DNA from: Marinifilum breve
GTDB lineage: Bacteria; Bacteroidota; Bacteroidia; Bacteroidales; Marinifilaceae
NCBI RefSeq assembly: GCF_003202155.1
Contig: NZ_QFLI01000001.1
Location: 806,001 to 870,000 of the forward strand
Reading direction: 5' to 3'
DNA: 64,000 nucleotides
Positions 62,633 to 64,000 of this stretch are shown one piece after another. Positions within the stretch are counted from its first letter, which is position 1. Every line of letters begins with the position of its first letter. Made by a program: the position numbers and the translations under genes. Under the pieces are notes generated by a model. That model saw nothing but the letters and a program-made list of their open reading frames with translations. It was not told the DNA's origin and ran no database searches.

Positions 62633-64000
62633 TTATCTGTTTTTAAAGTAATCCAAACAGTATTTCTCCATCTGCTTTTTTACTTTACTATATTTCTTAT
62701 CATTTACAACATTTCTGGTCTCCAGAGGATCCTTCTCGTAATCGTAAAGCTCTTCAACAGATATTAAATCCTTTGAAAATTGTGATGGATTTCTAAACAT
62801 GTTTTTCACCCAAACCACATAACGATACCTTTCCGATCTAAAAGCATAACCTTCTGCCTTTCCCCTTTGAAACTGACTCACGGCATAAGGTTTCACCTCC
62901 TTCTTAGGGTCCTTCAGTACAGGTAGTAAGCTTTTTCCATCCAGATGCTCCGGAGTTTCAATATTTGCCAAATCGCAAAGTGTTGGAAACAGATCCAGAA
63001 ATTCAGTAGGTGTTTTGCATACTCCAGTATGATTCTCTCCATCGGCAATAATCATTGGACTACGGGTAGCCTGTTCGAAATTGGTATGCTTACACCAAAT
63101 GCCATGATCGCCCAGGTGCCAGCCATGATCACCCCACAGGACAACAACAGTATTTTCTGTTAATCCCAAAGAATCCAAAGCATTCAACACCTTACCAACC
63201 TGTGCATCTATATAAGAAACCGCTGCATAGTATCCATGAATCATTTCTTTTTGTTTCTCAACTGGAATCAAATCAGATTCAATATCCGAAAAAGATTTCA
63301 AAGGAGGAATATCGGTATAGGAGCGCAACTCACCAGAATTGTGATAGGCTATAAGAGGTCCGTTCTCAGCTGCTTTCTGATATTTTGCCAATGGCATTTC
63401 CACTCTCTGGTACAAATCCCAATATTTCTTGGGAGCCACAAAAGGCAAATGAGGACGCTTAAACCCAACACCCAGGAAGAATGGTTCTTCCTTTTTGGAA
63501 AGCTTTTCCAAACGATCGATAGCCGATAAGGCCAACACGCCATCTACATAAGCATTGTCAGGCACATCGGCACATTCGGTAGTTGGCTTAACAAAGGAAA
63601 TTGCATATTTGGTAATTCCATATCCTTTCTTGCCCATAGCCTCTGCTTCCTTACGGTATTTGGCTACTTTTTCCTTGGTCTCCGGCAATTGGTAATAGCC
63701 TAAAGCAGGCTCTCCACACTTATCGTCGTAATATTTATAATCTCCTTCAAAGGCTTGAGCTTCGCTCCACGATATTTTGTCATGGTGTTCATCCACACTT
63801 CTCTTGTCGTAGATTTTTCCCACACTGGTGGTGAAATATCCATTTTGTCTGAAGTGCTGTGGTAAGGTTAAAATATCGGGATTCATATCACGAATAAGTG
63901 TTTTCAAATCCCATACTTTTGTCTTATCTGGCTGTATCCCACACATAAGACTGGCTCTTGAAGGAGCACATACAGCTTGCTGGCAATGGTTGTTGGTAAA
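62633..64000 (-). CDS. Sulfatase, iduronate-2-sulfatase-like (paralogue 3 of 3), N-terminus cut by window edge
   Basis: S1 sulfatase running off the right edge: the frame continues past the internal ATG at 63946 to base 64000 and still reads FTNNHCQQAVCAPSRASLMCG, so the maturation motif CAPSRAS is present and only about the first 65-70 residues (signal peptide, VDDLKP motif) are missing. Blocks seen: VGKIYDKRSVDEHHDKISWSE, GVGFKRPHLPFVAPKKYWDLYQ, LWGDHGWHLGDHGIWCKHTNFE, and FLDLFPTLCDLA. It is closest to the sulfatase at 41279-42847, which has the same ETKEKVA linker. Its position ahead of GH9 and GH5 suggests desulfation and backbone cleavage are co-regulated. Confidence 0.95.
   Translation of the reverse strand, partial: FTNNHCQQAVCAPSRASLMCGIQPDKTKVWDLKTLIRDMNPDILTLPQHFRQNGYFTTSVGKIYDKRSVDEHHDKISWSEAQAFEGDYKYYDDKCGEPALGYYQLPETKEKVAKYRKEAEAMGKKGYGITKYAISFVKPTTECADVPDNAYVDGVLALSAIDRLEKLSKKEEPFFLGVGFKRPHLPFVAPKKYWDLYQRVEMPLAKYQKAAENGPLIAYHNSGELRSYTDIPPLKSFSDIESDLIPVEKQKEMIHGYYAAVSYIDAQVGKVLNALDSLGLTENTVVVLWGDHGWHLGDHGIWCKHTNFEQATRSPMIIADGENHTGVCKTPTEFLDLFPTLCDLANIETPEHLDGKSLLPVLKDPKKEVKPYAVSQFQRGKAEGYAFRSERYRYVVWVKNMFRNPSQFSKDLISVEELYDYEKDPLETRNVVNDKKYSKVKKQMEKYCLDYFKNR

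Noticed and set aside
1-64000. tRNA, rRNA, integrase or transposase marking a mobile island
   Set aside because: Gaps were read for cloverleaf-like or conserved rRNA sequence and for integrase or transposase motifs; none was found, so island status rests only on the repeats.

Overview
The window reads as a chromosomal piece of a marine or gut-type Bacteroidota (anaerobic Marinilabiliales/Marinifilaceae-like is my best guess, not proven). Support: a SusC/SusD pair with a TAATG stop/start overlap, a Bacteroidota-type promoter (TTTG-N18-TAATTTTG) ahead of susC, a type IX secretion sorting domain on one cellulase, LPxC-like lipoboxes, HU-Ig proteins typical of the phylum, AT-rich coding sequence and weak Shine-Dalgarno signals. 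No rRNA, tRNA, CRISPR or transposase gene was seen. Every gene is on the minus strand except two HU-like genes.

Region 1 (1-23 kb, transcribed right to left): a hybrid sensor-type LuxR regulator (19.2-22.2 kb), then susC-susD, four sulfatases, a GH144-like glucanase and a GH3 beta-glucosidase. A fifth, truncated sulfatase lies at the left edge. The block is bracketed by two plus-strand HU-Ig genes (2.0 and 22.9 kb). Each of these is followed by its own array of 22-23 bp palindromic units and, further on, by shared dispersed repeats.

Region 2 (23.6-39.8 kb): small accessory genes (an AbiC-like membrane protein, an S41-type protease, two unknowns) separated by copies of a ~100 bp intergenic repeat. 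Next comes a compact redox operon with two Old-Yellow-Enzyme-like oxidoreductases, a peroxiredoxin, an iron-sulfur-type flavoprotein, DoxX, a VOC protein, an alpha/beta hydrolase, a SnoaL-like lipoprotein and three ABM-domain proteins. Two paralogous AraC regulators lie beside it. The anaerobic sulfatase-maturating radical SAM enzyme (37.6-38.8 kb) sits here too; it is what all ten Cys-type sulfatases in the window need.

Region 3 (39.9-64 kb): a second, larger catabolic array with GH9 and GH5 cellulase-type enzymes, five sulfatases (three iduronate-2-sulfatase-like paralogues), a cellobiose phosphorylase, a second GH94 phosphorylase, a GPH-type sugar transporter with an unusual inserted domain, a NodB deacetylase fused to an SGNH esterase, and a GH5-like lipoprotein with a beta-gamma-crystallin tail. 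Together the genes suggest use of a sulfated, probably acylated beta-glucan. Sulfatases and esterases would strip it outside the cytoplasm, GH9/GH5/GH144/GH3 would cut the backbone, and disaccharides would be imported and split by phosphorolysis. The exact glycan is inference.
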